A stretch of DNA of 13,000 bases from Clostridia bacterium (lineage in GTDB: Bacteria > Bacillota_A > Clostridia > Oscillospirales > CAG-272): contig JAGBZZ010000057.1 of assembly GCA_017652965.1 (NCBI GenBank), positions 1-13,000 of the forward strand, written 5' to 3'. The notes below the pieces were generated by a model that saw only the letters and a program-made list of their open reading frames with translations, had not been told where the DNA came from and ran no database searches. The number at the start of each line of letters is the position of its first letter. Within the stretch, counting starts at the first letter, position 1. Below are positions 12,971 through 13,000 of the stretch, piece by piece. The position numbers and the translations under genes were made by a program.

Positions 12971-13000
12971 CTTTCTTCGTTGTCGGCATTCTCACCCCCT

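Overview
The window looks like a chromosomal segment of a GC-rich anaerobic Clostridia-type Firmicute, perhaps an uncultured gut Oscillospirales or Christensenellales relative. The grounds are strong AGGAGG-type ribosome binding sites, sigma-A promoters with 17-base spacers, lipoproteins with a Thr-rich linker after the lipobox, and the Firmicutes gene pair rbfA-nrnA. The taxon is inferred; there is no rRNA or other decisive marker. No mobile element, CRISPR array, tRNA or rRNA was seen.

Left part (1-5250, minus strand): three tandem paralogous lipoprotein genes, read right to left (3555-5138, then 1831-3432, then 107-1708). They encode proteins of 527-533 residues that resemble extracellular solute-binding proteins of carbohydrate ABC transporters. 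No permease or ATPase gene is next to them. Each gene has its own sigma-A promoter and its own rho-independent terminator, so this is an array of separate units and not an operon. The terminator-plus-promoter module between genes is itself duplicated almost unchanged. A promoter-like fragment at the left edge hints that another unit may follow outside the window.

Middle (5139-5436): a divergent intergenic region with a perfect-consensus promoter for the rightmost lipoprotein gene, nested inverted repeats, and an extended -10 promoter for a plus-strand sugar-1-phosphate nucleotidyltransferase gene (5437-6282) that ends in its own terminator.

Right part (6400-12970, plus strand): a housekeeping run: DUF1385 membrane protein (yqhQ), prmC, ddl, murI, rbfA, nrnA, aspS. 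The first six are tightly spaced (overlaps of 4 and 8 bases, gaps of 3-45 bases) with no terminator between them, so they are probably co-transcribed from a promoter near 6402-6418. aspS has an additional promoter in the 72-base gap after nrnA and a strong terminator at 12943-12970. The run joins translation (PrmC release-factor methylation, RbfA 30S maturation, AspRS charging), RNA or dinucleotide turnover (NrnA) and peptidoglycan precursor supply (MurI makes D-Glu, Ddl makes D-Ala-D-Ala).

Nothing here is clearly a new system. The parts most worth a second look are the lipoprotein array (four invariant cysteines, autonomous units), motif departures in MurI and Ddl, and the archaeal/eukaryotic-type AspRS.
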